From contig JAEXZL010000218.1 of NCBI GenBank assembly GCA_023451395.1, positions 24,597 to 88,596 of the forward strand: DNA of 64,000 bases. Reading direction: 5' to 3'. Positions within the stretch are counted from its first letter, which is position 1; each line of letters opens with the position of its first letter. Position numbers and translations under genes: made by a program. Positions 1 to 7,503 of this stretch are shown here, in pieces. Source of the DNA: Bacillota bacterium. Lineage in GTDB: Bacteria; Bacillota; Clostridia; Clostridiales; Clostridiaceae. The notes beneath the pieces were generated by a model that saw only the letters and a program-made list of their open reading frames with translations, made no database searches and was not told where the DNA came from.

Positions 1-2
1 CA

Positions 3-800
3 GGCAGAGTAGTACTAAGGTTACTAGAGGCTACAGCGGGAGAAATAATCTTTGAAGGAAAGAATATTATAGATCTTAGTAAGCATGAAATGAGGAAAAT
101 GAGACAGGAGATGCAGATAGTTTTCCAGGATCCTTATGCATCCCTAAATCCTAGAATGAGTGTCTCAGAAATAATTGCAGAGCCTTTGAGAGTAAATAAG
201 GTTTATAGAACAAAAGCTGATATGGAAAAAAGAGTAGCAGAGCTAATGGAAACCGTTGGTTTGGCAGAAAGACTTACCAACAGCTATCCTCATGAGCTAG
301 ATGGTGGAAGAAGGCAGAGAATAGGAATAGCAAGAGCTTTAGCTTTGAAGCCAAAGTTTATAGTTCAGGATGAGCCTGTTTCAGCCTTAGATGTATCTAT
401 TCAGGCACAGATATTAAATCTAATGCATGATTTGCAGAAGGAAATGGGACTTACATATTTATTTATTTCCCATGATTTAAGTGTTGTAAAGCATGTTAGT
501 GATAGGATTGCTGTAATGTATCTTGGAAAGATAGTTGAGCTTTCAGACTATAAGAGCATATTTAAGTCTCCTCAGCATCCATATACCAAGGCTTTATTAT
601 CAGCTATACCTAGTCCTCAGATAGATGTAAAGAAAGAGAGAATAATTTTAGAGGGAGATGTTCCGAGCCCTGTAAATCCTCCAGAGGGCTGTAGATTCTA
701 TGGCAGATGTAGATATAGAAAAGACATCTGTAAGGAAAAGTCTCCTGAACTTAAGAATATCGGTAATGAAACTTATGTGGCATGCCACCTAAATCAATAG
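3..800 (+). CDS. oppF: Oligopeptide/dipeptide ABC transporter ATP-binding protein (OppF/DppF type), 5' truncated
   Basis: This is the cytoplasmic ATPase subunit of a peptide importer. The reading frame is open from base 3, so the gene begins before the window and its Walker A motif is outside it. Visible parts are the Q-loop region (VFQDPYASLNPRMSV), the signature written as ELDGGRRQR instead of LSGGQ, Walker B with DEPVSALD, the H-loop (FISHDLSVV) and the C-terminal OppF/DppF extension with a conserved cysteine pattern (CRFYGRCRYRKDIC). The DGGRRQR signature is, to my memory, usual in clostridial OppF proteins, so it is not a defect. The partner oppA-D genes should lie upstream. The substrate, di- or oligopeptide, cannot be decided here. 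Confidence 0.93.
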   Translation, partial: GRVVLRLLEATAGEIIFEGKNIIDLSKHEMRKMRQEMQIVFQDPYASLNPRMSVSEIIAEPLRVNKVYRTKADMEKRVAELMETVGLAERLTNSYPHELDGGRRQRIGIARALALKPKFIVQDEPVSALDVSIQAQILNLMHDLQKEMGLTYLFISHDLSVVKHVSDRIAVMYLGKIVELSDYKSIFKSPQHPYTKALLSAIPSPQIDVKKERIILEGDVPSPVNPPEGCRFYGRCRYRKDICKEKSPELKNIGNETYVACHLNQ

Positions 801-960
801 CATAAATATTGATATATACCCTTCTGTCTAAGAGCTATTATGAGAACTTAATAGCCTTAGCAGGGGGGTGTTTTCCTTTTAGTTGGTTTAATGTTAAATA
901 ATTGAAAGTGTTATAAAAAGGTTGTAGAATATAAATAAGAGTAAGGGAAGGGGGAGAAGT

Positions 961-1218
961 ATGAATTATAGTTTGAAAAATATTGCAAATAAGCTTATGT
1001 TTTTATCAAATATTTTCTTTATTATATCTATTTTTTTCAATGATGTATTATTCTTATACGCAGCACTTATAACTTGGTTGATATCTTTAATACTAAAGGT
1101 AAAGGAAGAAAAGCATAAGGGATTAATAGCTCTATACATTGCTCTTATTTTACTTATTATAGCAGCTATTGTATTTTATTCCTTTAATTTAGTGAACTTG
1201 ATTTTTTTTGAAAGATAG
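961..1218 (+). CDS. Small hydrophobic membrane protein, unknown function
   Basis: This encodes 85 residues and is preceded by a G-rich ribosome site (GGGAAGGGGGAG) ending a few bases before ATG. Roughly three hydrophobic stretches can be seen (about residues 12-30, 32-45 and 54-80), separated by the charged segment KVKEEKHKG. That fits a small integral membrane protein with a cytoplasmic loop. I do not recognise the family. It stands alone between the peptide transporter gene and the glycosylase-like gene and has its own ribosome site, so it is probably a separate gene. No function can be assigned. Confidence 0.6.
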   Translation: MNYSLKNIANKLMFLSNIFFIISIFFNDVLFLYAALITWLISLILKVKEEKHKGLIALYIALILLIIAAIVFYSFNLVNLIFFER

Positions 1219-1364
1219 GCTGCTCGTGATTTAAAGAATGTTTACTTCTAATTAAAAGAAAGCTCCCTTTTGATTATTTGCAAAATTCAGAGTAATATGT
1301 TATTAAATATATTTTTATCAGAGAAAATATATGGGGAAGGCGTAAGGAAGAAGAGGGGGATTAT

Positions 1365-2189
1365 ATGCTTGAATTGCCAGAGGTATTGACCATTGCAGGA
1401 CAGCTTGAGAAAGCTATCCTTGGAAAAAGGATTAATAGAGTATTACCACCATCTAAGGTGCATAAGTTTTGTTGGTACAATGGAGAGCCAGAAAGGTATC
1501 ATGAGGCAATAGAGGGAAGCCAAGTCATATCTGTAGAAGGCTTTGGAATATTCGTTGAAATTTCCTTTGATAATGGATATAAGCTTTCTTTTAATGATGG
1601 AGTAAATGCAAGACTCATTTCAGCTGATGAAACACCAAAAAGCTATCAATTACTAATGGGATTTACTGGTGGCTTAGAACTGGTTTTCACTGTAGCCATG
1701 TATGGAGGAATATTTCTTCATCAAGGTAAATTTGACAATGAATATTATATAAAAAGCAGAGAAGCAATATCACCATTCTCCTCAGATTTTCAGGGGTATT
1801 ATCGCAAAATTCTTAAAGAGAGTAAGGGAAATTTAAGTGCCAAGGCTTTCCTTGCTACAGGACAGAGATTTCCTGGGATAGGTAATGGAGTGCTTCAGGA
1901 TATTTTATTTACCTCCGGCATTCATCCAAAAAGAAAAATAAGTACCTTTGGCCAGGAAGATAAAGATAAGCTACTTTACAGTATTATTGAGGTTTTAAGT
2001 AATATGATTAAATATGGGGGCCGAGATACGGAAAGGGATATCTTTGGACAGAAGGGTGGATATAAGGTCCTATTATCTAAAAATACCCTTTCAGCTGGTT
2101 GTTCCAAGTGTCAGAGTGAACTAGTAAAGGAAGCATATTTGGGAGGTTCTGTTTATTATTGTCCTATCTGTCAACCTCTTATTAAGTAG
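1365..2189 (+). CDS. Fpg/Nei-family DNA glycosylase-like protein lacking the N-terminal proline
   Basis: The 274 residues follow the Fpg/Nei plan: an N-terminal LELPEV motif, a helix-two-turn-helix segment with PGIGNGVLQDILF, and a C-terminal zinc finger with Cys246, Cys249, Cys266 and Cys269. In Fpg and Nei the residue after Met is the proline that attacks the damaged base site. Here residue 2 is Leu (codon CTT), while Glu3 is kept. I recall a clostridial subfamily, often annotated endonuclease VIII, with Ile or Leu at this position, so this is probably a family trait rather than a mutation. A base-excision repair role is inferred from fold. Lyase activity by the classic Pro mechanism is not expected. 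Confidence 0.8.
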   Translation: MLELPEVLTIAGQLEKAILGKRINRVLPPSKVHKFCWYNGEPERYHEAIEGSQVISVEGFGIFVEISFDNGYKLSFNDGVNARLISADETPKSYQLLMGFTGGLELVFTVAMYGGIFLHQGKFDNEYYIKSREAISPFSSDFQGYYRKILKESKGNLSAKAFLATGQRFPGIGNGVLQDILFTSGIHPKRKISTFGQEDKDKLLYSIIEVLSNMIKYGGRDTERDIFGQKGGYKVLLSKNTLSAGCSKCQSELVKEAYLGGSVYYCPICQPLIK

Positions 2190-2283
2190 TAAAAGCAAAA
2201 TTATAATTTCTAGATGGACTGTTTCGGATTTAAAAGCTAGAAGCTTATAATAAATTTTTTAATACTGGAAAGGAGTGGAGCAG

Positions 2284-3108
2284 ATGCTTGTACAAGTTTT
2301 AGTAGAAAACACCTCATCTAGGGAGGACTTAGGCTGTGAGCATGGTTTAAGCCTATATGTAGAAACTAAGAACCACAAGGTGCTTTTTGATACAGGGAGC
2401 AGCAGTTTTTTCCTAGAAAATGCAGCAAAGCTTGGGGTTAATATAGAAGAAGTAGATATCTTATTTCTTTCTCATGGACATTATGATCATGGAGGAGGAT
2501 TAAAGGATTTTTTAGATATAAATTCAAAGGCGGTCATTTATATTAACAAACATTCCTTTGGGGATTATTATTCCAAAAATTCTCAGGGAGAGCTTAGGTA
2601 TATAGGTCTTGATAAAAGGCTTAAGGATAATAAAAGATACTTTATTGTAGAGGGAGACCTGATTATTGATGAAGAGCTTTGTATTGTTTCTAATATAGAA
2701 AAAACCAAGTTCAACCCTCCAGATAACGAAAGGCTATTTGTTAAGAAAGGAGAGGTTTATGCCCTGGATGATTTTTCCCATGAACAGAGTCTTCTTATTG
2801 AGGAAGAGGGAAAAAAGCTCCTTCTAACAGGCTGTTCCCATAGTGGAGTGGTTAATATATTGGAGGGTCTTTATAAAAAGGAAGGAAGCCTACCAGATTA
2901 TTTAATAGGAGGCTTTCATCTCATTGCAAAAAATCATGCCTTAGAGCAGGTTAATGATGCTATATATGGAATCAGTGGCTTTTTGAATAATACTAAAATC
3001 CAGAGCTATACCTGTCACTGCACCGGGGAATATGGCTATAAGGAATTAAAAAAACATATGGGTGACAGGATAAATTATCTTTCTACAGGAGACGTATTAA
3101 AGCTTTAG
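2284..3108 (+). CDS. Metallo-beta-lactamase-fold hydrolase
   Basis: This is a 274-residue soluble enzyme of the metallo-beta-lactamase superfamily. The metal motif SHGHYDHGG gives His64, His66, Asp68 and His69. Later ligands are in TGCSHSGVVN and GGFHL. The layout resembles the archaeal and clostridial subgroup often labelled dihydropterin aminobenzene phosphate synthase-like, whose true substrate is generally unknown. The frame also opens from GTG at 2275, but AGGAG at 2271-2275 lies 8 bases before ATG 2284, so 2284 is the better start. It sits on the same strand between the glycosylase-like gene and a hydrolase. A substrate cannot be named. Confidence 0.82.
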   Translation: MLVQVLVENTSSREDLGCEHGLSLYVETKNHKVLFDTGSSSFFLENAAKLGVNIEEVDILFLSHGHYDHGGGLKDFLDINSKAVIYINKHSFGDYYSKNSQGELRYIGLDKRLKDNKRYFIVEGDLIIDEELCIVSNIEKTKFNPPDNERLFVKKGEVYALDDFSHEQSLLIEEEGKKLLLTGCSHSGVVNILEGLYKKEGSLPDYLIGGFHLIAKNHALEQVNDAIYGISGFLNNTKIQSYTCHCTGEYGYKELKKHMGDRINYLSTGDVLKL

Positions 3109-3151
3109 TCTTTAAGCCTTGTTTTATATGCTAATGTAGGAGGCATTTTTT

Positions 3152-4276
3152 ATGGAAAGAAAATATAGTCAAGAGTTATTGGATAAAATTAAAGAAAAAC
3201 AACAAATTATCCAATGGGAAGGTGTAGATATATTAATGAAACCTATTCCTGATTGTGATGAAGAGGGTAAGATGGATACGCGTCTATATCGTGATAGTAA
3301 GAAGATGGCAACAATAATAAGATTTATGCCAAAGAGTTTAATGAAGCTGGATGCATCACCTAAATCCATTGAAAGATTAAGAGAGATGTTTAATGGTGTT
3401 AAGAGTATCAGTATAGCATCTCCTAGGATTGAAGTTCTTCATAAAACAATTAAAGGATTAGATAATAATGATATTCCTTTCCGTGTTTATTTACCAATTG
3501 AAAGAAAAGAAAGCTTGCCAGTTTTATATTATATTCATGGTGGTGGTTTCTTTGGTGGGCATATGGGTGTTGTTGATCAATTAGTCAAAATGATAGTTGA
3601 AAAATTCAATATTATCGCTGTGTCTATTGATTATCGTTTAGCTCCTGAAAATCCTTATCCAAAAGGACATGAAGATTGTTATGAAGGATTGAAATGGGTG
3701 TATGTTCATTGTCAAGAGTTTGGTGGAAATCCTAAAAATATCTTTGTAGCTGGGGATAGTGCTGGAGGAAACTTAACTCAATATTGTACAACAAGAGATT
3801 TAGAAGATGGAACACATATGGTTAAGGGACAATTATTATTGTATCCAACAGTTAATATGGGAGGCATCGATGACAAATATTCACATTGGAGTACTGAAAA
3901 GTATAGTATTCATCCTAAACATAGGAAAGTTGTAGAAGTTACTTTATCAATGATGGGTGGATATAACGGAATGACTAATCTACTAAGAGATATTTTAGGG
4001 ACAACAGAAGTTATGAATAGATATTTAACCCCTTATATGATGGATGTTAAAGGGTTACCACCTACTTTCTTAACTGTAGGTCAACATGACTTCCTTTTTG
4101 TTGAATGTATGGCATATGCTAAAAAACTTGTAGATGCAAGTGTTGAAACAAAAACAGTAGTTTATAAAGGAATGGGACATGCATATGGAGATAATATTGG
4201 TGTTTATCCACAAAGTGAAGATTGTGCAATGGAAATGGGACAATTTATAATGAAACACAGTAAAGAGTATTTATGA
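3152..4276 (+). CDS. Alpha/beta hydrolase, hormone-sensitive-lipase (HSL) esterase type
   Basis: This 374-residue esterase or lipase-like protein has the HSL oxyanion motif HGGG at residues 129-132 and the nucleophile elbow GDSAGG with Ser203. The acid and base are probably the Asp in GQHDF and the His in GMGHAYGD near the C-terminus. It has no signal peptide, so it is likely cytoplasmic. Codon use differs from its neighbours: the glutamine codons I read are all CAA, arginine CGT is frequent and TTA dominates leucine, whereas nearby genes mix CAG, AGA/AGG and CTT. That suggests acquisition from another low-GC lineage. An imperfect inverted repeat follows it at 4326-4381. The natural substrate is unknown. 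Confidence 0.85.
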   Translation: MERKYSQELLDKIKEKQQIIQWEGVDILMKPIPDCDEEGKMDTRLYRDSKKMATIIRFMPKSLMKLDASPKSIERLREMFNGVKSISIASPRIEVLHKTIKGLDNNDIPFRVYLPIERKESLPVLYYIHGGGFFGGHMGVVDQLVKMIVEKFNIIAVSIDYRLAPENPYPKGHEDCYEGLKWVYVHCQEFGGNPKNIFVAGDSAGGNLTQYCTTRDLEDGTHMVKGQLLLYPTVNMGGIDDKYSHWSTEKYSIHPKHRKVVEVTLSMMGGYNGMTNLLRDILGTTEVMNRYLTPYMMDVKGLPPTFLTVGQHDFLFVECMAYAKKLVDASVETKTVVYKGMGHAYGDNIGVYPQSEDCAMEMGQFIMKHSKEYL

Positions 4277-4325
4277 AAAGTATAAAGATTTAATTAATGG
4301 ATGATATCTAAAATAAATATTGATA

Positions 4326-4392
4326 TGATCCCTCTTAAGTAGACAATGTAAATAAAACATCGTTTATTAAAGGAGGGATCATTTCTTTTTTT
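4326..4392. terminator. Perfect 9-bp stem with long loop and T-tract; possible terminator or element remnant
   Basis: TGATCCCTC (4326-4334) pairs exactly with GAGGGATCA (4373-4381), followed by TTTCTTTTTTT. Beyond the nine base pairs the arms continue as an imperfect match with about 11 of 15 further bases after a 1-base gap. It lies between two convergent genes, which suits a terminator, but the 38-base loop is long for one. Confidence 0.5.
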
Positions 4393-4409
4393 AGCTCATT
4401 AAGGCTAGA

Positions 4410-5738
4410 TTAAATTAAATCCTCTAACCCATTAACAGTAGTTTGCTCATCTTCATTTATAGGAATGACTATGCATTTTTGACCATCTATTATTTGAGAC
4501 TTTATTTGAGGTATTTTTTCTGGTTTTACCTGGAGTATAACATCGTAGCGAGAAGTATCTGTTTGTTCCTCTAAGCCAGCTTCTGACATCTCTTCTGAAT
4601 CTATATTATCATCAAGTGCTTCTGGAGAGTCTTTAGCCTTATCATCAGAGACTGTTTCCTGTTTAATCTGCTCTAATTTATTTTGAAGTATTTCTACCTG
4701 CTTCTCAAGGATTTTTTCCTTCTTTCTCTGCTCACTTGCTTTAAGAGCCTTAGGGTCAATTAAGTTTTCTGCCATTGGAAGATCCCCTTCAAAGAGATCT
4801 ACATAGGATTTTTCAATTTTTGTTGTAATTTCTTCAGGAACACCGCTATCTATAAGAAGGTTTTGTATCTCCTTGTCTGTGAGGGTTATGGGCTCTGCAG
4901 CTTCCACATCCTCGTAGGTAGAATTATGTTCCTCTACCATGGCATTAAGGTTGTCTTGTATTTCTAAGAATATCTTTTCTGCCTTATCCTCATCTCCGTT
5001 AAAGGAACCTATCACTATTTCCTGGAAGGCTTCCTTTTGTTTAGCTGCAGTCTGCCTGGAGTAACAGCCTAAGGCCTCCTCCATAAGCTCTGGATGAGCA
5101 TCCTTAGGATTTTTTGTATAATACATAACTGCATTAACGTCGCTACTTCTGTTAATAAAAGCAGGATATATAAAGCCATTAGAAGGAACCTCTACTACCC
5201 AATCCCTCACACGAGCCTTTATCCTGTCTTCTTCGTCAAAGTAGCTTAGTCCTGGAGCTGAAAGGGAAACAGGGCATATTGCACAGAGAATATATTCATA
5301 CACCTCTTCAGATTCATCCAGCTTTAAATTGTCCTTGGTTTTAGTGATTACATCATAAGCGTCGTGGAAAAGAAGTATTAAAAAGTTACCAGTATAACTA
5401 TAATTATCTATGATTAATTTATAAAAATCCTCAAGGAGGGCATCATTCTTTAACTGACTACTTTTAAGCTCCATAAGAGCAAGCTGTCTTTCATTTGAAA
5501 GATTTTCATCAATGGGGAAGTTAAGCTCCAAAATATTATTTCCAATAGTTCCAGAAAGTACTTTTTTAGCAATTTCTAAATACTTAAAGTATTCTTCTTC
5601 CTCTAAGTTTAGAAAGGTATCTCTAAATTTTGAAATAATATGTTTTTCTCCGTTAACATAGCAGCCACAGAACTTAGTGAAGGTACAATAATCCTTTTTC
5701 AAACGTCTTTTTAACTCAAGTATATCTTTTTTTCGCAT
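4410..5738 (-). CDS. DUF4317 family protein
   Basis: This 442-residue soluble protein matches what I recall of DUF4317: it opens MRKKDILELKRRLKK, has a conserved cysteine-containing segment CTFTKFCGCYV near the N-terminus, and a GYxxR-like middle region. A charged, predicted coiled-coil segment follows (about residues 320-365, rich in K, E and Q), and then an acidic low-complexity tail before a short conserved C-terminal block. The frame opens earlier at TTG 5753, but GAGAGG sits 7 bases before ATG 5738, so I use that start. No enzymatic motif is visible. The family is common in Clostridia and its function is unknown. Confidence 0.82.
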   Translation of the reverse strand: MRKKDILELKRRLKKDYCTFTKFCGCYVNGEKHIISKFRDTFLNLEEEEYFKYLEIAKKVLSGTIGNNILELNFPIDENLSNERQLALMELKSSQLKNDALLEDFYKLIIDNYSYTGNFLILLFHDAYDVITKTKDNLKLDESEEVYEYILCAICPVSLSAPGLSYFDEEDRIKARVRDWVVEVPSNGFIYPAFINRSSDVNAVMYYTKNPKDAHPELMEEALGCYSRQTAAKQKEAFQEIVIGSFNGDEDKAEKIFLEIQDNLNAMVEEHNSTYEDVEAAEPITLTDKEIQNLLIDSGVPEEITTKIEKSYVDLFEGDLPMAENLIDPKALKASEQRKKEKILEKQVEILQNKLEQIKQETVSDDKAKDSPEALDDNIDSEEMSEAGLEEQTDTSRYDVILQVKPEKIPQIKSQIIDGQKCIVIPINEDEQTTVNGLEDLI

Positions 5739-5994
5739 ATATAAACCTCTCAATCTAGTGATTTCTATTTATAGCTATTAGTTATATTCCACTATTAAGT
5801 ATAATATTTTTTTCATATTAATATAAGGATAAAAATACAAAAACATAATTTATAATATTTTGAGGTTTTAGCTCACTATAGTAATTAAGAAAACTGCATT
5901 AAAATACTGGGACTATTTACAGTAATTGAAAGTTAATATTGCTCTTTGTATAATATAAATATGGTGTATCTATATAAATGAGAGGGGTATAATT

Positions 5995-6372
5995 ATGAAG
6001 TTTGCATTTTCAACAATTAAGACCAATGATTTAGTAAGTTCTTTAAAGTTTTATGAGGATATTATAGGGCTAGTTGAGATAAGAAGAATCAATCCTCAAG
6101 AAGGTGTTCAATGCGTTTTCCTAAAAGATGAGGATAACTCAATTATTGAATTGGTGGAAACTATGGAGCCACTTATAAGTAGTAAAGAACATACAGAAAC
6201 ACAAATGGCACTTGGATTTAGTGTTGATGATTTAGATAAAGCTTTAGAAATGTTAAAGAAGAATGACATACAAATTATCAGAGGGCCCTTTGACGCTCCT
6301 GGTGGTGTAAAGATTGCCTTTATTGAAGACCCTAATGGAGTCTCAGTTGAATTAATTGAGGGCTTCATTTAA
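5995..6372 (+). CDS. VOC-fold (glyoxalase/bleomycin resistance/dioxygenase superfamily) protein
   Basis: These 125 residues form one vicinal-oxygen-chelate module. There are two beta-alpha-beta-beta-beta repeats: the first starts FAFSTIKTNDLVSSLKFYEDIIGL, the second MALGFSVDDLDKALEMLKK. The protein ends with the typical EDPNGVSVELIE motif, whose Glu is usually a metal ligand. Proteins of this size work as homodimers and cover glyoxalase I, antibiotic-binding proteins and isomerases, so the substrate is open. GAGAGGGG lies just upstream of ATG. It is monocistronic and followed by a strong hairpin at 6395-6438. Confidence 0.85.
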   Translation: MKFAFSTIKTNDLVSSLKFYEDIIGLVEIRRINPQEGVQCVFLKDEDNSIIELVETMEPLISSKEHTETQMALGFSVDDLDKALEMLKKNDIQIIRGPFDAPGGVKIAFIEDPNGVSVELIEGFI

Positions 6373-6394
6373 TTTCAAAAAAATAGATATAAAG

Positions 6395-6438
6395 AATGGC
6401 ATCAGCATATAAGAGCTGGTGCCATTGGTTTTATTTTT
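6395..6438. terminator. Bidirectional intrinsic terminator
   Basis: AATGGCATCAGC (6395-6406) pairs with GCTGGTGCCATT (6415-6426) with one G-T pair, followed by a T-rich run. An A-rich run precedes it on the other side. It separates the convergent VOC gene and the BFD-like gene. Confidence 0.8.
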
Positions 6439-6604
6439 CATCATTTATAAGCTGTTCTATTTTACATTTGCAGCGGTGACCCTTGCAGGCACCTCTTCCC
6501 GCTCCGGTTTCTCTCTGAATCTTTTCATAGGTATCAGAACCTTTTTTTATAGCCTCTATGATTGATTCTTTTCTTATACTTTTACATACGCAAATCTTTT
6601 CCAT
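6431..6604 (-). CDS. Small BFD-like [2Fe-2S]-binding protein
   Basis: This is a 57-residue protein. It begins MEKICVCKSIRKESI and ends with a cysteine-rich segment TGAGRGACKGHRCKC. The pair Cys5-x-Cys7 followed by Cys40 and Cys45 or Cys47 after a TGAGxG turn is the layout of bacterioferritin-associated-ferredoxin-like domains, which hold a [2Fe-2S] cluster. GGGGGAA is placed about 6 bases before the ATG. In other genomes such domains occur alone or in larger reductases and NAD(P)H oxidases, acting in electron transfer or iron handling. The C-terminal cysteine spacing is unusual (C-x4-C-x-C rather than C-x2-C), so cluster ligation needs testing. The 3' end overlaps the shared terminator. Confidence 0.75.
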   Translation of the reverse strand: MEKICVCKSIRKESIIEAIKKGSDTYEKIQRETGAGRGACKGHRCKCKIEQLINDEK

Positions 6605-6867
6605 AAAAGTTCCCCCATATTATTATGAATGTTAAAGTGAAATGTAGTTGGTAGTTTAGCTTGAACATAAAATATTAAACCACAGCAATTGGAGGATTTC
6701 AATAAAAGAGTCTGATGTAATATATGGAGTATAAATCAAAAGTTGGAAGGTGTTTTTGTAGGGAAAAGAATAATAGGACAATCTTTTTAGCTTAGCTAAG
6801 GATTATCCTAATGAATCTTAAGTTATTAATTTATAGTTTCCTAAGGTATTGCAGCAATATAGATTAT

Positions 6868-7047
6868 TTATATAGGTTTATTGGAGTCCACTGCCCCATA
6901 GTGATATTGCTCATTACTTCTATAATCCTCCTCAGTAAAGGGAAAGGGATTTGTTTCTATATCAGGTTCTGCAGTAATATGATTTGTCATACCGGATAGG
7001 TTTTCCTCTACCTTCTCAACAGTATAGCTTTTTTTTGATTTTTTCAT
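6868..7047 (-). CDS. Small hydrophilic protein, unknown function
   Basis: This is a 59-residue protein starting MKKSKKSYTVEKVEENL, with a basic N-terminus and an acidic, proline-containing C-terminal half. An excellent ribosome site, AGGAGGTG, lies 5 bases before the ATG at 7047, which supports a real gene. The same frame opens 23 codons earlier with a hydrophobic stretch (KACILILLLILVTLLL), also with a plausible ribosome site. A longer form with a membrane anchor, ending at 7116, is therefore possible. I do not recognise the family. It lies just upstream of, and divergent from, the ileS leader. Confidence 0.5.
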   Translation of the reverse strand: MKKSKKSYTVEKVEENLSGMTNHITAEPDIETNPFPFTEEDYRSNEQYHYGAVDSNKPI

Positions 7048-7149
7048 AGGCTCACCTCCTGGTTCTAATAATAGGGTAACCAAAATTAAGAGGAGTATTA
7101 ATATACAAGCCTTCATTGACTTTTCTTCCTTTAGAGGCTATAATTTTAT

Positions 7150-7460
7150 TAGTTAAAAATTATGATCAGGAAAAGTAGCTAAATTCAAGGCTTACAGAGA
7201 GCGGTTTAGGGTGGAATTATCGCAGCTAAGGTTTAAGGAAAATCACCTGGGAGTTGGTGGCTGAAATTTATAGTAAGCTTACCCGCTAGCCCGCGTTAAG
7301 GGATAGAGCATATTAGTGCTTGAAATTTACTTCTATATTAGTGTAGCTTTTATAAATTCACTTCCTGATGGATTTATAAAATTTGCATAGATTAAGAAGT
7401 ACTGCCAGAGGTGGTATAGCGAATTTAACTTCGTCCTGTTGGATGGGGTTTTTTATTTTA
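7150..7460 (+). promoter_or_regulatory. T-box leader of ileS, isoleucine specifier ATC
   Basis: This is a tRNA-sensing attenuator. Stem I shows the AGAGAG bulge sequence (7196-7201) and a GTG-containing apical loop. The specifier region GGAAAATCACCTGGGAG gives ATC at 7242-7244, an isoleucine codon followed by a purine. The T-box sequence AGAGGTGGTATAGCG is at 7407-7421. The competing terminator is CTTCGTCC (7429-7436) paired to GGATGGGG (7441-7448) with G-T pairs, followed by six T. Uncharged tRNA-Ile should stabilise the antiterminator and switch ileS on. Confidence 0.92.
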
Positions 7461-7503
7461 TTTGGATTTTTAAGAGAAACTAATACAGGAAAGGGGCCAG
7501 ATT

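Noticed and set aside
280..330. Abnormal ABC signature (DGGRRQR) as a sign of an inactive ATPase
   Set aside because: This form is, to my knowledge, normal for clostridial OppF proteins, and Walker B and the H-loop are intact.
6811..6999. 62-codon plus-strand frame
   Set aside because: It overlaps the minus-strand small gene that has a much better ribosome site, and its protein looks like antisense translation.
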